Under the pieces are notes generated by a model. The model saw only the letters and a list, made by a program, of their open reading frames with translations. It was not told the DNA's origin and did no database searches. Shown piece by piece: positions 1 through 7,440 of a DNA stretch of 41,716 bases. This stretch comes from Candidatus Thorarchaeota archaeon (GTDB lineage: Archaea; Asgardarchaeota; Thorarchaeia; Thorarchaeales; Thorarchaeaceae), in assembly GCA_016840685.1 (NCBI GenBank), contig JAEORX010000009.1, positions 1 to 41,716 on the forward strand, in the 5' to 3' direction. The stretch's first letter is position 1, and each line of letters starts with the position of its first letter. The position numbers and the translations under genes were made by a program.

Positions 1-666
1 GCTGACTGTGAGAAATGTGGGCTCAAGAAACTCTTCCACATCTGTATCGTAGAGGTCCTCCATTGTTATCAACTCAGCACCCTGAAAGAACTGCCTTAGA
101 GTGTCTAGCTCCTTTCGAATCTCTACCTGTTCATTGTTGAAGACAGCATGGTCATCACGCAGGGTTCCACTCATACCTATGAGCCACTTACCCTGTAAGT
201 ACATCAGAAGTGCTGGCCAAGGAAAGACTATTGCAGTTCGGTTTCCAGTCCTCCGAACCAGAGTGTCCACCTCATTGATGAGCACCATCTCAAATGGCTC
301 TAGTAATGATGGGTCTTTCTTGTACATTCCAACAAGAACCTGTGGGGTTGCCACTATCACTCGTTTTTCCCGTAGTGTCTGTACACGTCTGCCAGAAGGC
401 ACTCTTGATGAGAGCTCCCCGAGGTCATCATCAAGCCCCCCATATTCCCCTCGTAGGTAATCAACAGTTTCAGCTAGTGATGAGGAGGAATGCACTATGA
501 TGATGATCTTTAAGTCAGGAAACTTTTCTGCCACAAGTTGGTGAGTGATGAATCGCTTTCCGAGACCACAGTCGAGCTCCAAGAGTAGAGGTATCCCGAC
601 CTTCTCACTGACTTCCTCAAGAATATGAGTCTGGTATCCTCTTGGAGTATACTTGGTCTTCGACAT
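1..666 (-). CDS. SF2 helicase N-terminal part (Hef/FANCM-like), cut by window edge
   Basis: The frame stays open for 222 codons from an ATG at 666 to the left edge, so only the N-terminal part is present. An early YTPRGYQ segment resembles the Q-motif region of SF2 helicases. DCGLGKR is a Walker A variant with the lysine kept, VATPQVL resembles motif Ib, INEVD sits where DEAD/DEAH is expected, and GMSGT resembles motif III. The order and spacing fit the first RecA-like domain of Hef/FANCM/Mph1-type DNA helicases, but a general SF2 assignment is safer. Motif II has Asn in place of the first Asp, which would be unusual for an active ATPase. A GTGAGG Shine-Dalgarno lies six bases before the ATG. 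It follows the regulator at 722-1807 by 55 bp on the same strand and may be co-transcribed. Confidence 0.65.
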   Translation of the reverse strand, partial: MSKTKYTPRGYQTHILEEVSEKVGIPLLLELDCGLGKRFITHQLVAEKFPDLKIIIIVHSSSSLAETVDYLRGEYGGLDDDLGELSSRVPSGRRVQTLREKRVIVATPQVLVGMYKKDPSLLEPFEMVLINEVDTLVRRTGNRTAIVFPWPALLMYLQGKWLIGMSGTLRDDHAVFNNEQVEIRKELDTLRQFFQGAELITMEDLYDTDVEEFLEPTFLTVS

Positions 667-721
667 AGCGTCCTCACGTCTTTCTTAGACGTTATGAACC
701 CATCTAATAATCTCTTGAGTC

Positions 722-1807
722 TTACTTCGTTTCCTTTGTGATATCTTCGATTTTCTCTGCGAACTCTTCGTAGGGTATTCTCCATCTCTCTGTTTCCTTA
801 CTGTACATATCAATCAAGTGGCAGTATCCCTTGTGTGTTCCCTCTAGAAGGAATTGTACAAACATCTCATCCGTGTATTGTTTCAGACTGCGAAGGTGTT
901 TCAGGAACTCATTGGTTGCTATGGAGGGCAGATAGACCTGCACAAAGAAATGACTATTGCTCTCAATCGTGAACTGATGGTAGTATGGAAGCTGGTTAAA
1001 CCATAGCAGAATCTTTCGAGCGTCTTTAGACTTGAAGAAACAGATGACCGCCATTCCAGGCTCTATAAATGGCTTCATTGACAGTTTGTAGCCCCTTATG
1101 ATGCCAGACTCCTCTAGTTTCTTAACTCGGTTGTGGACCTGTGGTTGTGAAAGGTCTAATATCTCTCCCAACTCGCGTAACGTGATATCAGGGTTCTCAA
1201 CCATATGTCTCAGTATTAGAGTGTCCTTGGAGTCGAAGCTGACCGTCTGTGGAAACTCCTCCATGTCTAGGTCGATCTCCTTGGTCTTCGACATTATCTT
1301 CGGGAGGGTCGCACCCCATTTATCCCAGTCCCAGTCTTCAACCTCCGACAGCTTAGCCTCATATCGCTGGTAGTCCACAACATCAAACAGATAATATTCT
1401 TCAACCAGACCTTTCTTCTTCAGATTAGAGGCGAGATCAAGTATCACGCGAGGTGTAGTGAGGGGATATACAGCGTAAATGAAGTATCCTTCGAATTTGC
1501 CATATGTGGGTGCATAATAATAGAAAGCAGGAATTTCATCAAGTACCCTCTTGAGTGTAGACTCGCTTGAGGGACTACTTGTTACAACGAGTATGTATTC
1601 AGCCAGACCAAGTTTCCGTTCGTGAGTCTGGACCTTGGCCTTGCAGAGAATTCCATTATCTTTCAACTTCGAGATTCGATATCGAATGGTTCTACCTGGT
1701 TCATCTAGGATTTTGCTGAGTTCTCTGGTTGATATTTTAGTTCCATGCTCTTCAAGAGCATGAAGGATCTTTACGTCTAGGGGGTCGAGTGAGGACTTCA
1801 GGGACAT
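722..1807 (-). CDS. Double winged-helix Lrp/AsnC-like transcriptional regulator
   Basis: This 361-residue protein holds two AsnC-type helix-turn-helix domains, at about residues 8-60 (DPLDVKILHALEEHG, then a recognition-helix region ending in ISKLKDNGI) and about 196-245 (DTLILRHMVENPDITLRELG, then VKKLEESGII). Each is followed by an alpha/beta region that could bind a ligand or form dimers. Ordinary Lrp proteins have one such unit in roughly 150 residues, so this is a duplicated form. The start is an ATG, with TATA-like AAAGTATAAGTG upstream on the minus strand (about 1850-1861). It is divergent from the small genes at 2013 and 2290, and repeated TATTGGC elements lie in between, so autoregulation or control of those genes is possible. 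The ligand is unknown. Confidence 0.75.
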   Translation of the reverse strand: MSLKSSLDPLDVKILHALEEHGTKISTRELSKILDEPGRTIRYRISKLKDNGILCKAKVQTHERKLGLAEYILVVTSSPSSESTLKRVLDEIPAFYYYAPTYGKFEGYFIYAVYPLTTPRVILDLASNLKKKGLVEEYYLFDVVDYQRYEAKLSEVEDWDWDKWGATLPKIMSKTKEIDLDMEEFPQTVSFDSKDTLILRHMVENPDITLRELGEILDLSQPQVHNRVKKLEESGIIRGYKLSMKPFIEPGMAVICFFKSKDARKILLWFNQLPYYHQFTIESNSHFFVQVYLPSIATNEFLKHLRSLKQYTDEMFVQFLLEGTHKGYCHLIDMYSKETERWRIPYEEFAEKIEDITKETK

Positions 1808-1910
1808 TGTGTGCGATCACCGTTCAGGACTTATTACGTCGATGAATACACTTATACTTTGGCAAATCTCTTTAAAAGTGATTCTACCAGTATATTAATT
1901 TCTAATAAAA

Positions 1911-1976
1911 TATTGGCTGAATCTTGCGTGGTTGCTTTGCCCAAATATTAGCCTAAGTATTGGCAATATTTATATG
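1911..1976 (+). promoter_or_regulatory. Promoter with repeated TATTGGC motifs
   Basis: A TATA-like TTTATATG at 1969-1976 lies about 40 bases before the ATG at 2013, giving a short leader. Upstream, TATTGGC occurs at 1911-1917 and 1958-1964 in the same orientation, and CCAAATA at 1941-1947 in the opposite orientation. Repeated half-sites between a regulator gene and a divergent promoter suggest an operator for the double winged-helix protein. The link to that regulator is inference. Confidence 0.4.
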
Positions 1977-2012
1977 CAAATGTATGCCAGATATTTAGTA
2001 GGTGCTTAAAAA

Positions 2013-2126
2013 ATGGCATTTGAAAAATTAAGGAAAAAACCCGAACCAGAGCCAGACCTGAAGGAGCTTTACAAACTGAAGTCCCAGGTTCGGACCGAAG
2101 TATACAGGACCTCCTTCCAAAGGTAA
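2013..2126 (+). CDS. Small charged protein, 37 residues, unknown
   Basis: An ATG at 2013 is preceded by AGGTG at 2000-2004 (spacing 8) and by a TATA box at 1969-1976, so both transcription and translation signals are well placed. The product begins MAFEKLRKKPEPEPDLKE and ends in TSFQR before TAA. It is rich in Lys, Arg and Glu with a PEPEP stretch, has no cysteine and no membrane segment, and looks mostly helical or disordered. I do not recognise it. The frame stays open for another 37 codons after the TAA, so a truncated larger gene is possible. The position opposite a regulator suggests regulated expression. Confidence 0.45.
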   Translation: MAFEKLRKKPEPEPDLKELYKLKSQVRTEVYRTSFQR

Positions 2127-2171
2127 GCACTGGTCATCCATCTCAAGAGTAAGAGCCACACCAGTGGCAGT

Positions 2172-2192
2172 GGTCGTGGATATACCACGACC
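2172..2192. repeat. Perfect inverted repeat, 8-bp arms
   Basis: GGTCGTGG and CCACGACC flank a five-base ATATA spacer and are followed by a pyrimidine-rich stretch. This could be a terminator for the small gene ending at 2126 or a protein-binding palindrome. Confidence 0.5.
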
Positions 2193-2289
2193 TCTCTTCC
2201 TATTTATTGCATGACGAAGGCATATAGCGCCCCTCAATAAAATATCAATTCAAGCTAACGCATTCTACAATTTCTTCCTATCTCAGGAA

Positions 2290-2508
2290 GTGATTAGATT
2301 GATTGTGACTGAGCGAATAAACATCTTTGGTAAAACTATCATCGAGGTAGCATCTCCTGAACAAATCAAGAGGAGAGATTTTGAGGACTATAAGGACTAC
2401 TCCATTGAAATAAGACGCCATCTAGCTGGTATGATAGCATATACGCAGTTCGAACAGCGAAAAGACCGAGCTTTGACTGATGTGCATCGTGCAGGGTTTA
2501 TGAGATGA
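2290..2508 (+). CDS. Small hypothetical protein, 72 residues
   Basis: A GTG start at 2290 (an alternative GTG is at 2305) gives a 72-residue protein with mixed charge, no cysteine and no membrane helix: an initial hydrophobic strand, then a helical, Lys/Arg/Glu-rich middle (around EQIKRRDFEDYKDYSIEIRR) and an HRAGFMR tail. AGGA lies too close to the first GTG to be a good Shine-Dalgarno, so the start is uncertain. An AT-rich AATAAAATATC about 50 bases upstream could be its TATA element. It converges with the editing-domain gene, which ends 14 bp further on. No family is recognised; it may not be a real gene. Confidence 0.35.
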   Translation: MIRLIVTERINIFGKTIIEVASPEQIKRRDFEDYKDYSIEIRRHLAGMIAYTQFEQRKDRALTDVHRAGFMR

Positions 2509-2521
2509 TAGCAGCTTCGTA

Positions 2522-2914
2522 TCATATCTTTTTGAAGACTTTTGCTAGCGAAGGACCCTTCACATGAATATCGAACTCGTTGAACTGACCGAAGGGGACA
2601 ATGTGGACACTGAAATGCCGGTCGCGAAGCCGTGTAGCCGCCTCTTCAATCAATACCTCAGCAAAATCAGGGTCTGCCTTACTATCATCAAGATGAGCGA
2701 ACGAGTGTAGTGTCACAGTGGTTGTATCTAACTTCTGCGCCAACCACCGTATGTTCTTGACCATCTTTCTCAGGACCCCGACCCGATTTTCTTCATCCTC
2801 CTTTTCTGAGTGGATCCAGACAAGAAGAGACTCACCGATATCCACACGATCCTCAGGTCTTGCCTCATCTGGTCTGTACCAGAAACTTTCAACATGAAGC
2901 ATCAGAAGACGCAC
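2522..2914 (-). CDS. Stand-alone ThrRS-type editing domain protein
   Basis: The 130 residues match the pattern of the archaeal threonyl-tRNA synthetase N-terminal editing domain (DTD-like fold): an MRLLMLHVESFWYR beginning, a central SFAHLDDSKADP segment matching the family's AHLSS region, and a closing PFGQFNEFDIHVKGPSLA matching the PFGWYKAFKI..KGHPL region. In the synthetase this domain removes serine mischarged onto tRNA-Thr. Here the frame ends right after the domain, so no catalytic or anticodon-binding domain follows. The GTG start has GGTGAT just upstream and gives the expected MRxLLxH N-terminus. It lies 25 bp after the hexapeptide-repeat gene on the same strand. A trans-editing role is inferred. 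Confidence 0.7.
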   Translation of the reverse strand: MRLLMLHVESFWYRPDEARPEDRVDIGESLLVWIHSEKEDEENRVGVLRKMVKNIRWLAQKLDTTTVTLHSFAHLDDSKADPDFAEVLIEEAATRLRDRHFSVHIVPFGQFNEFDIHVKGPSLAKVFKKI

Positions 2915-2939
2915 TCATATCACCACTCTGACACGCACC

Positions 2940-3842
2940 CTAGAACCTCTCACCATTGGAGGGAATGGTTGTGCCCTCTTCCTCGTCTTGATCGTTTTCT
3001 GTGACCTTCTCAATCTTCTCAAAGATCACTGTTGGCCCTCCTATTGGTTGATGCAGTTCTTCTGCAATAGGATGTGGTTCTCTTGGAATCGCTTTGCCAT
3101 GGACCCAAATGGTGTTTGGCGGAATGACCTTGTCCTTGGGTACAACCGAGTTGGCACCTACGACCACATTATCTCCGATATCAGCTCCTGGTAGAATGAC
3201 CGCATTAGCGCCGACAGTGACATTATTGCCAAGCTTCACTGTCTTCAGGTAGAGCCTCCTTCCTTCATATACATGTCCGCTTAGGATTGCATCATAGCCA
3301 AAGAAGCAGTTCTTTCCAATGATTGTACGTTCAGGATTGAAGAGTCGTCCATTGCCCACGATGGAATTCTCGCCTATCTTGGCTCCAAAGACCTGATGAC
3401 GTGGCTTAGTATCAAAGAAGATACTGAAGAAGCCAGCAAAGTACGGATAGAGGATATAGTAGACCTCGAAGTACTCGTACAACAGCCACGCCTCGGACTC
3501 AGCCTCATAGTAACCATCTGGGAGGTTAGGAATGCCTCTTCGTGCTATCTTAAAGAAGGCTAGCAGGAATGCAAGGAACACTGCATAGCAAATCAAGCCT
3601 AGTGGCACGAACAGGATAAGAAGCCACCAATACTGCAAGGCAAATCCAGGAATCCATTCAGAAAAGGTACTGATGACCCAGTCATGAATGAATGAGAAGG
3701 GCCAGATAGTGTCAAGAAACACAGTGAAATTTTGGACCATGTATGTGAAGAGGAGTATCGCAGGGATTGCAGCCAGTGTGAGACTCACTATTATTGAGAA
3801 GATTAAATATACTGAGTAGGCTATGGAGCTGGCTTTCATCAT
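2940..3842 (-). CDS. Membrane protein with left-handed beta-helix (hexapeptide-repeat) domain
   Basis: About 300 residues. The first 105 carry two or three membrane segments (roughly 8-36 and 70-98 are clearest). From about 145 to 250 there is a hexapeptide-repeat pattern: IGENSIVGNG, IIGKNCFFGYDAILSGH, VKLGNNVTVGANAVILPGADIGDNVVVGANSVVPKD, typical of the LbH fold of acyltransferases and of the C-terminal parts of Pls/epsilon-polylysine-synthetase-like proteins. The tail is acidic and disordered. A membrane-bound acyl or acetyl transfer to lipid or surface glycan is plausible, but the acceptor is unknown. The start may be either of two adjacent ATGs (3842 or 3839); AGGG upstream favours the second. 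Confidence 0.7.
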   Translation of the reverse strand: MMKASSIAYSVYLIFSIIVSLTLAAIPAILLFTYMVQNFTVFLDTIWPFSFIHDWVISTFSEWIPGFALQYWWLLILFVPLGLICYAVFLAFLLAFFKIARRGIPNLPDGYYEAESEAWLLYEYFEVYYILYPYFAGFFSIFFDTKPRHQVFGAKIGENSIVGNGRLFNPERTIIGKNCFFGYDAILSGHVYEGRRLYLKTVKLGNNVTVGANAVILPGADIGDNVVVGANSVVPKDKVIPPNTIWVHGKAIPREPHPIAEELHQPIGGPTVIFEKIEKVTENDQDEEEGTTIPSNGERF

Positions 3843-3975
3843 CAACCCTGCTGATAGGCTTTCGCCGGTTGTTGATGTTTCTTTGTATTATAGATTATGA
3901 AATGGCAAGGACCTCTTAGAAAGAGATATAGACGACTCAAATGGGTTTAGGACAACTCTAGGGAGCATCTGACCG

Positions 3976-5205
3976 ATGACGTATGATGTTATTGTTGCCG
4001 GGACTGGTCCTGCGGGACTCATGACAGCAGAGAGAACTTCTCATTATGGTCTAAAGACTCTGGTCCTCGAAAAGCGTTCAAGTGTCACACATTCACTCAT
4101 GGGTGAATTGGTCACTGATAAAGCCCTGAAGTTATTACGCGTTAAACCAGACTCAGAATATATCGGAAACAAGTACACCTCGATCGTAGGAGAGAGTCTG
4201 GATACTGGCTCAAACATTGTTGTTGACAGGTCGCTCTTGGGCAATTCGTACCTGTTTGATGAGGACAAATGCCAAGAGCTCATGCGAGACCGTGCTCTCT
4301 CGGACAATGCCGAGTTCATATACAACGCTCGTGTCAACTCAGTGGTCAGAGAGAATGGTTCTGTGGTAGGCGTGAACTATAATCATGGTGAAGTTGAGCG
4401 AGGCAGCTTGACTGTGGGCGCAGATGGCTCCTTTAGTAGGGTTTCAGAAACAGCAGGCTTCACACATCCAAAATGGCTACTCAGCTATGGGTACAGATTC
4501 AAGCTCACAAACTGTAAAGGGATAGACCCTGGCACTGCCTATTTTTTCGTTGGTAAGGACGTAGGTCTGGGTTATTTGTGGTTGTACCCAAGATCTGAAA
4601 CCGAAACCAATCTGGGAATTGGGCGTGTGCCCTCTTCAAAGAAGAATTGGAAGGCGCTTCCTCCAATGCAGGATGTACTTAGAAAGTATATGAAGACACA
4701 CCCTGAAACAAAGGATGCAAAGATAGCATCCGTAAACGGCGGCGTTGTTCCCTGTGCCGGAATCATTCCTAGATTCACTGATGCTGGAGTTGCTCTGTGT
4801 GGGAACTCTGCAGGACAGGTTTCCTCAATTGTTGGTGGCGGAGTCACCACTTGTTTCCATGCAGGTCAGGTGCTTGCAAAGCATACAAAACGTATGGTTG
4901 ACACAAACGACTTCTCAAAGGAGAGCGTCAGTAAGTACGAGAAGGAGTATAGAAAGACCAAACTTGCATCTAACATCACAAACACAGGCAAAGGTATGTG
5001 GGCAGTCTCAAAATATGCCATGTTCAACGATCCGATAGAAGCGGCAGAGATAGTGCTTGGTCAGCTTGACGCAAAGACTCTGAATGAACTCATTCAGGGA
5101 CACGCAAGTGTAGGAACACTCATGACTCTCATGACAGACTTCCTGCCTATGGTGTCCAGGATTGGTATCGGGTATCTTCGAGCCATTGCTGTGAGCGGCT
5201 TTTAA
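3976..5205 (+). CDS. Geranylgeranyl reductase family flavoprotein
   Basis: 409 residues. The N-terminus holds the FAD dinucleotide-binding motif (DVIVAGTGPAGLMTAE) with VLEKR at the end of the second strand, and GADGSFSRV and DAGVALCGNSAG match the GD/GxxG flavin motifs of the family. Relatives include archaeal digeranylgeranylglycerophospholipid reductases, which saturate isoprenoid lipid chains, as well as plant ChlP. The C-terminal part after residue 300 (VGGGVTTCFHAGQV, then helices) fits a substrate-binding region. The catalytic-site cysteine pattern of DGGR is not obvious, so a different isoprenoid substrate is possible. The start is an ATG at 3976 with GGGAG rather far upstream. The gene stands alone, divergent from the hexapeptide-repeat gene. 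Confidence 0.75.
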   Translation: MTYDVIVAGTGPAGLMTAERTSHYGLKTLVLEKRSSVTHSLMGELVTDKALKLLRVKPDSEYIGNKYTSIVGESLDTGSNIVVDRSLLGNSYLFDEDKCQELMRDRALSDNAEFIYNARVNSVVRENGSVVGVNYNHGEVERGSLTVGADGSFSRVSETAGFTHPKWLLSYGYRFKLTNCKGIDPGTAYFFVGKDVGLGYLWLYPRSETETNLGIGRVPSSKKNWKALPPMQDVLRKYMKTHPETKDAKIASVNGGVVPCAGIIPRFTDAGVALCGNSAGQVSSIVGGGVTTCFHAGQVLAKHTKRMVDTNDFSKESVSKYEKEYRKTKLASNITNTGKGMWAVSKYAMFNDPIEAAEIVLGQLDAKTLNELIQGHASVGTLMTLMTDFLPMVSRIGIGYLRAIAVSGF

Positions 5206-5357
5206 AAAAAAGAGAGAAAATCGAGGAGTAGAAGCAGGGGACACCCCCCGTGCCACCCTGCTTCGTGGCCGATGGGACCCACCGGCATGCCCTGTAACCA
5301 TGCCCGTTGTGGATTACCGTGAAGCATCCACCCGGAGTTAGCAGCGGACAGCTGCTG
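5204..5357 (-). ncRNA. Putative structured RNA (strand tentative), unknown class
   Basis: A visibly GC-rich stretch in an AT-richer intergenic region holds four separate perfect stems: 5231-5239 with 5256-5264 (GAAGCAGGG/CCCTGCTTC), 5284-5289 with 5299-5304 (GGCATG/CATGCC), 5309-5314 with 5326-5331 (GTGGAT/ATCCAC) and 5340-5345 with 5351-5356 (AGCAGC/GCTGCT). On the minus strand a TATA run (5378-5389) lies at the right distance before 5357, and a long T-run (5211-5204) lies at the other end, as expected for an archaeal RNA gene. I compared it by eye with tRNA, 5S, SRP and RNase P RNA and found no fit; a CCTGTAAC loop on the plus strand recalls the SRP Alu region but nothing else matches. Exact ends are estimates. 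Confidence 0.5.
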
Positions 5358-5377
5358 AATACAAAGTATGACTAGGA

Positions 5378-5389
5378 GTATATATATAT
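5378..5389. promoter_or_regulatory. Palindromic TATA run, possibly bidirectional
   Basis: GTATATATATAT reads as a TATA box on both strands. On the plus strand it would place transcription of the first TrmB-like regulator near 5412, with a leader of about 55 bases. On the minus strand it would start the structured RNA near 5357. Confidence 0.5.
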
Positions 5390-5467
5390 CGCATGGTTGT
5401 ATACAGTCATAAAGTTAGTAAATTGGATTTTTTGTACTGCTCAGGTCTGAGTAAAAGGTGATACTCC

Positions 5468-6499
5468 GTGACAAACGACAAGGAGATTTCAAAGGCACTC
5501 GAGCTCTGTGGATTCGTGACTGGAGACAGACAGGAGTCTCGGTTGATTCATCTGCTAAGCGTCATTCTCAAGCTCCAGACAGATCCCCCCATTCCCTTAT
5601 CATTCTCAGATATATACGACCAAATGATGAAGGAGGAAACAGAGTCAAAGCTGACCAGGGCTTGGATTCATAGAGTGTTGAAATCACTTGTGGATGCAAA
5701 GCTGGTACGGTTGGAGAGCCCAATCTCACGTCGGAAGAGATACATCGCTGATGTCAATACAGTCATGGCTGGACTTGAGCAAATCAAGAGTGACAGAATT
5801 CACGAGTTAAATCTTCAGAAAGGCGAGATTGACAAGACACTCTTGAATATAGCAGAGCTTGACTGTGGGGAGCTCGCCCAGCAGTTTGTGAAGAGTATCA
5901 CTGGGACTGAACAAAAGATCAGCTCTAGGATTGTACGAGGCGTCGATGAACTTCACAGAGTGCTGAGGTATAACATGCTTGATGTGGCTAAGAAGGGAGA
6001 TATAGTTCGATTGACTGCGTTATGGCTAGGACCGTTCGTGGAAGGCGCGATGGAGCGAACAATGAGGTTCATTGAAACAGCCAAGAGAGGAGTAGATGTC
6101 AGGTACATGATATCGACTGAGGTCTTTAGGATTGAGGACCTTGTGGCTAGTGCATCATATGACATTGCCAAAGTACTTGCTTTACTGCAGAATCTTGGCG
6201 AACTCAGAAGAGCTGGATTAAAGTTTGATATTCGTATCTACGAGGGGCCAAAGACATACAACCAGGTTAGTCTTAACCGAGATAATATGGCATTGATTAT
6301 TGCAGAGAATCCAGTTACAGCCACATGGATAACTCGAGACTTCAACTCAGACCTAATCGATAATGCTGTGAAAACCTTCGACAGAGAATGGAAAAAAGCA
6401 AGATCGTTCTTGGATATGACTCCCAAGGACCTTGAAGCCTTTGGTGTAAAACCCGGAGGACTAATTAGCAATATTGCAAGCAGAAATGGCAAGAAATAA
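5468..6499 (+). CDS. TrmB-like winged-helix regulator, paralogue 1 of 3
   Basis: 343 residues. Residues about 25-100 form a winged helix (LIHLLSVILKLQ, then AWIHRVLKSLVDAKLVRLES, with a basic wing SRRKRYIAD). A helical, probably coiled stretch follows at about 105-135. The C-terminal half has a PLD-like/TrmB-like sensor pattern with the conserved ending NMALIIAENPVTATW, then LIDNAVKTFDREW. TrmB-family proteins usually bind sugars or other small effectors; none can be named here. The GTG start has GGTGAT upstream. Two homologous genes follow directly on the same strand with gaps of 23 and 6 bp, so the three probably form one operon behind the TATA run at 5378. Confidence 0.7.
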   Translation: MTNDKEISKALELCGFVTGDRQESRLIHLLSVILKLQTDPPIPLSFSDIYDQMMKEETESKLTRAWIHRVLKSLVDAKLVRLESPISRRKRYIADVNTVMAGLEQIKSDRIHELNLQKGEIDKTLLNIAELDCGELAQQFVKSITGTEQKISSRIVRGVDELHRVLRYNMLDVAKKGDIVRLTALWLGPFVEGAMERTMRFIETAKRGVDVRYMISTEVFRIEDLVASASYDIAKVLALLQNLGELRRAGLKFDIRIYEGPKTYNQVSLNRDNMALIIAENPVTATWITRDFNSDLIDNAVKTFDREWKKARSFLDMTPKDLEAFGVKPGGLISNIASRNGKK

Positions 6500-6522
6500 T
6501 CTTGTTGAGTGGGGGACTGAGG

Positions 6523-7434
6523 GTGGTCACTGAGTTACAACATGAGGAAATTCTCGGGTCAATTGGGTTAGATAAGACGAGGAAGGACATGATTGTTCTT
6601 GGAGCGTTATTGAAAGCTCAACAGGACCCAACTCAATTCATCACTTTCGAAGAGTTGCGTGAGCAGCTTGCTTTGGATGAAGGTTCACGAAGAGGAAAAG
6701 ACCCCCTTATCTACAGAAGTCTATCATGGCTTGAAAAGGAGGGCTTCATAAGAATCGATAGTAGTAGGCACAAACATGGATACAGTACATCTATAGCAAC
6801 AATCGAGAGAGCATTAGATGGTCTAGTCGCAAAGAAAATTCAGGAGCTTGAGAAAGAGCTGAAACAGACCGACTCGGAGGTGACTCAACTTTCAGAGATT
6901 AACTCAGACATCACTTCATCCAGTTTGATTAACCTATTGGCTGGAAAGAGGAGGATTGAGAAGCCTGTATTCGCACAGGGAAACGAGAACATTCTGAAGT
7001 TACTTGATGATAAAGTGTACAGAGGACTCAAGAAGGGTGATGTGGTGAGAATAACACTGGAGTGGTTGGCTCAGAGTGACTATATGAATGTAAGAAGGAT
7101 AATCAATGCTGAGAGTCTAATTAAGAAGGGAGTGGAGTTTCGTGCGCTTGACTATAATCGAGGGGGGAAAAAGATTCGCGAAAAGTCACGGGAAATCATT
7201 GCGGAATCACAGAAGAGGGGAAATAACGTGGGATATAGAATCTTCCCACGAAAGGATGCAACCTATCAATTCGTAGCTCGGAACAGAGAAGGGATTATGC
7301 TCATTGTTTCTGAAGACCCGCTCTCAGCAACATGGCTTCCCAGAAGCAGTAACCCTGAGTTGGTTGACAATGCAATTGAGAGTTTTGATATTGACTTTAA
7401 GCAGGGAACGAATCTTGCAGATTTCAAGGAGTGA
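6523..7434 (+). CDS. TrmB-like winged-helix regulator, paralogue 2 of 3
   Basis: 303 residues from the GTG at 6523, which has GGGGGA upstream and aligns with the start of the other two copies; an in-frame TTG at 6502 would add seven residues. The N-terminal winged helix ends in IYRSLSWLEKEGFIRID, a Lys/Glu-rich helix follows (IQELEKELKQTDSEV), and the C-terminal sensor ends in GIMLIVSEDPLSATWLPR, then LVDNAIESFD. These segments align with SLVDAKLVRLE and MALIIAENPVTATW of the first copy, so these are true paralogues, although overall similarity is modest. Different sensor residues suggest different signals. The genes overlap or nearly touch, as in an operon. Confidence 0.7.
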   Translation: MVTELQHEEILGSIGLDKTRKDMIVLGALLKAQQDPTQFITFEELREQLALDEGSRRGKDPLIYRSLSWLEKEGFIRIDSSRHKHGYSTSIATIERALDGLVAKKIQELEKELKQTDSEVTQLSEINSDITSSSLINLLAGKRRIEKPVFAQGNENILKLLDDKVYRGLKKGDVVRITLEWLAQSDYMNVRRIINAESLIKKGVEFRALDYNRGGKKIREKSREIIAESQKRGNNVGYRIFPRKDATYQFVARNREGIMLIVSEDPLSATWLPRSSNPELVDNAIESFDIDFKQGTNLADFKE

Positions 7435-7440
7435 CAAAAG

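Noticed and set aside
2028-2237. Minus-strand frame opposite the 37-residue gene
   Set aside because: No promoter or Shine-Dalgarno, while the plus strand has both.
2127-2239. Reading the 37-residue gene through its TAA into a further 37 codons
   Set aside because: TAA is not a known recoding codon, and the extension covers a palindrome; a sequencing error or pseudogene remains possible but is unsupported.
5008-5301. Minus-strand 97-codon open frame over the end of the lipid reductase and the GC-rich hairpins
   Set aside because: Its first half is the hairpin region and its second half is antisense to a solid gene; the repeated stems explain the composition better than a protein.
5225-5360. 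SRP RNA or RNase P RNA at the hairpin region
   Set aside because: The stretch is too short for a normal archaeal SRP RNA, helix 8 is not found, and the RNase P CR-I/CR-V elements are missing.
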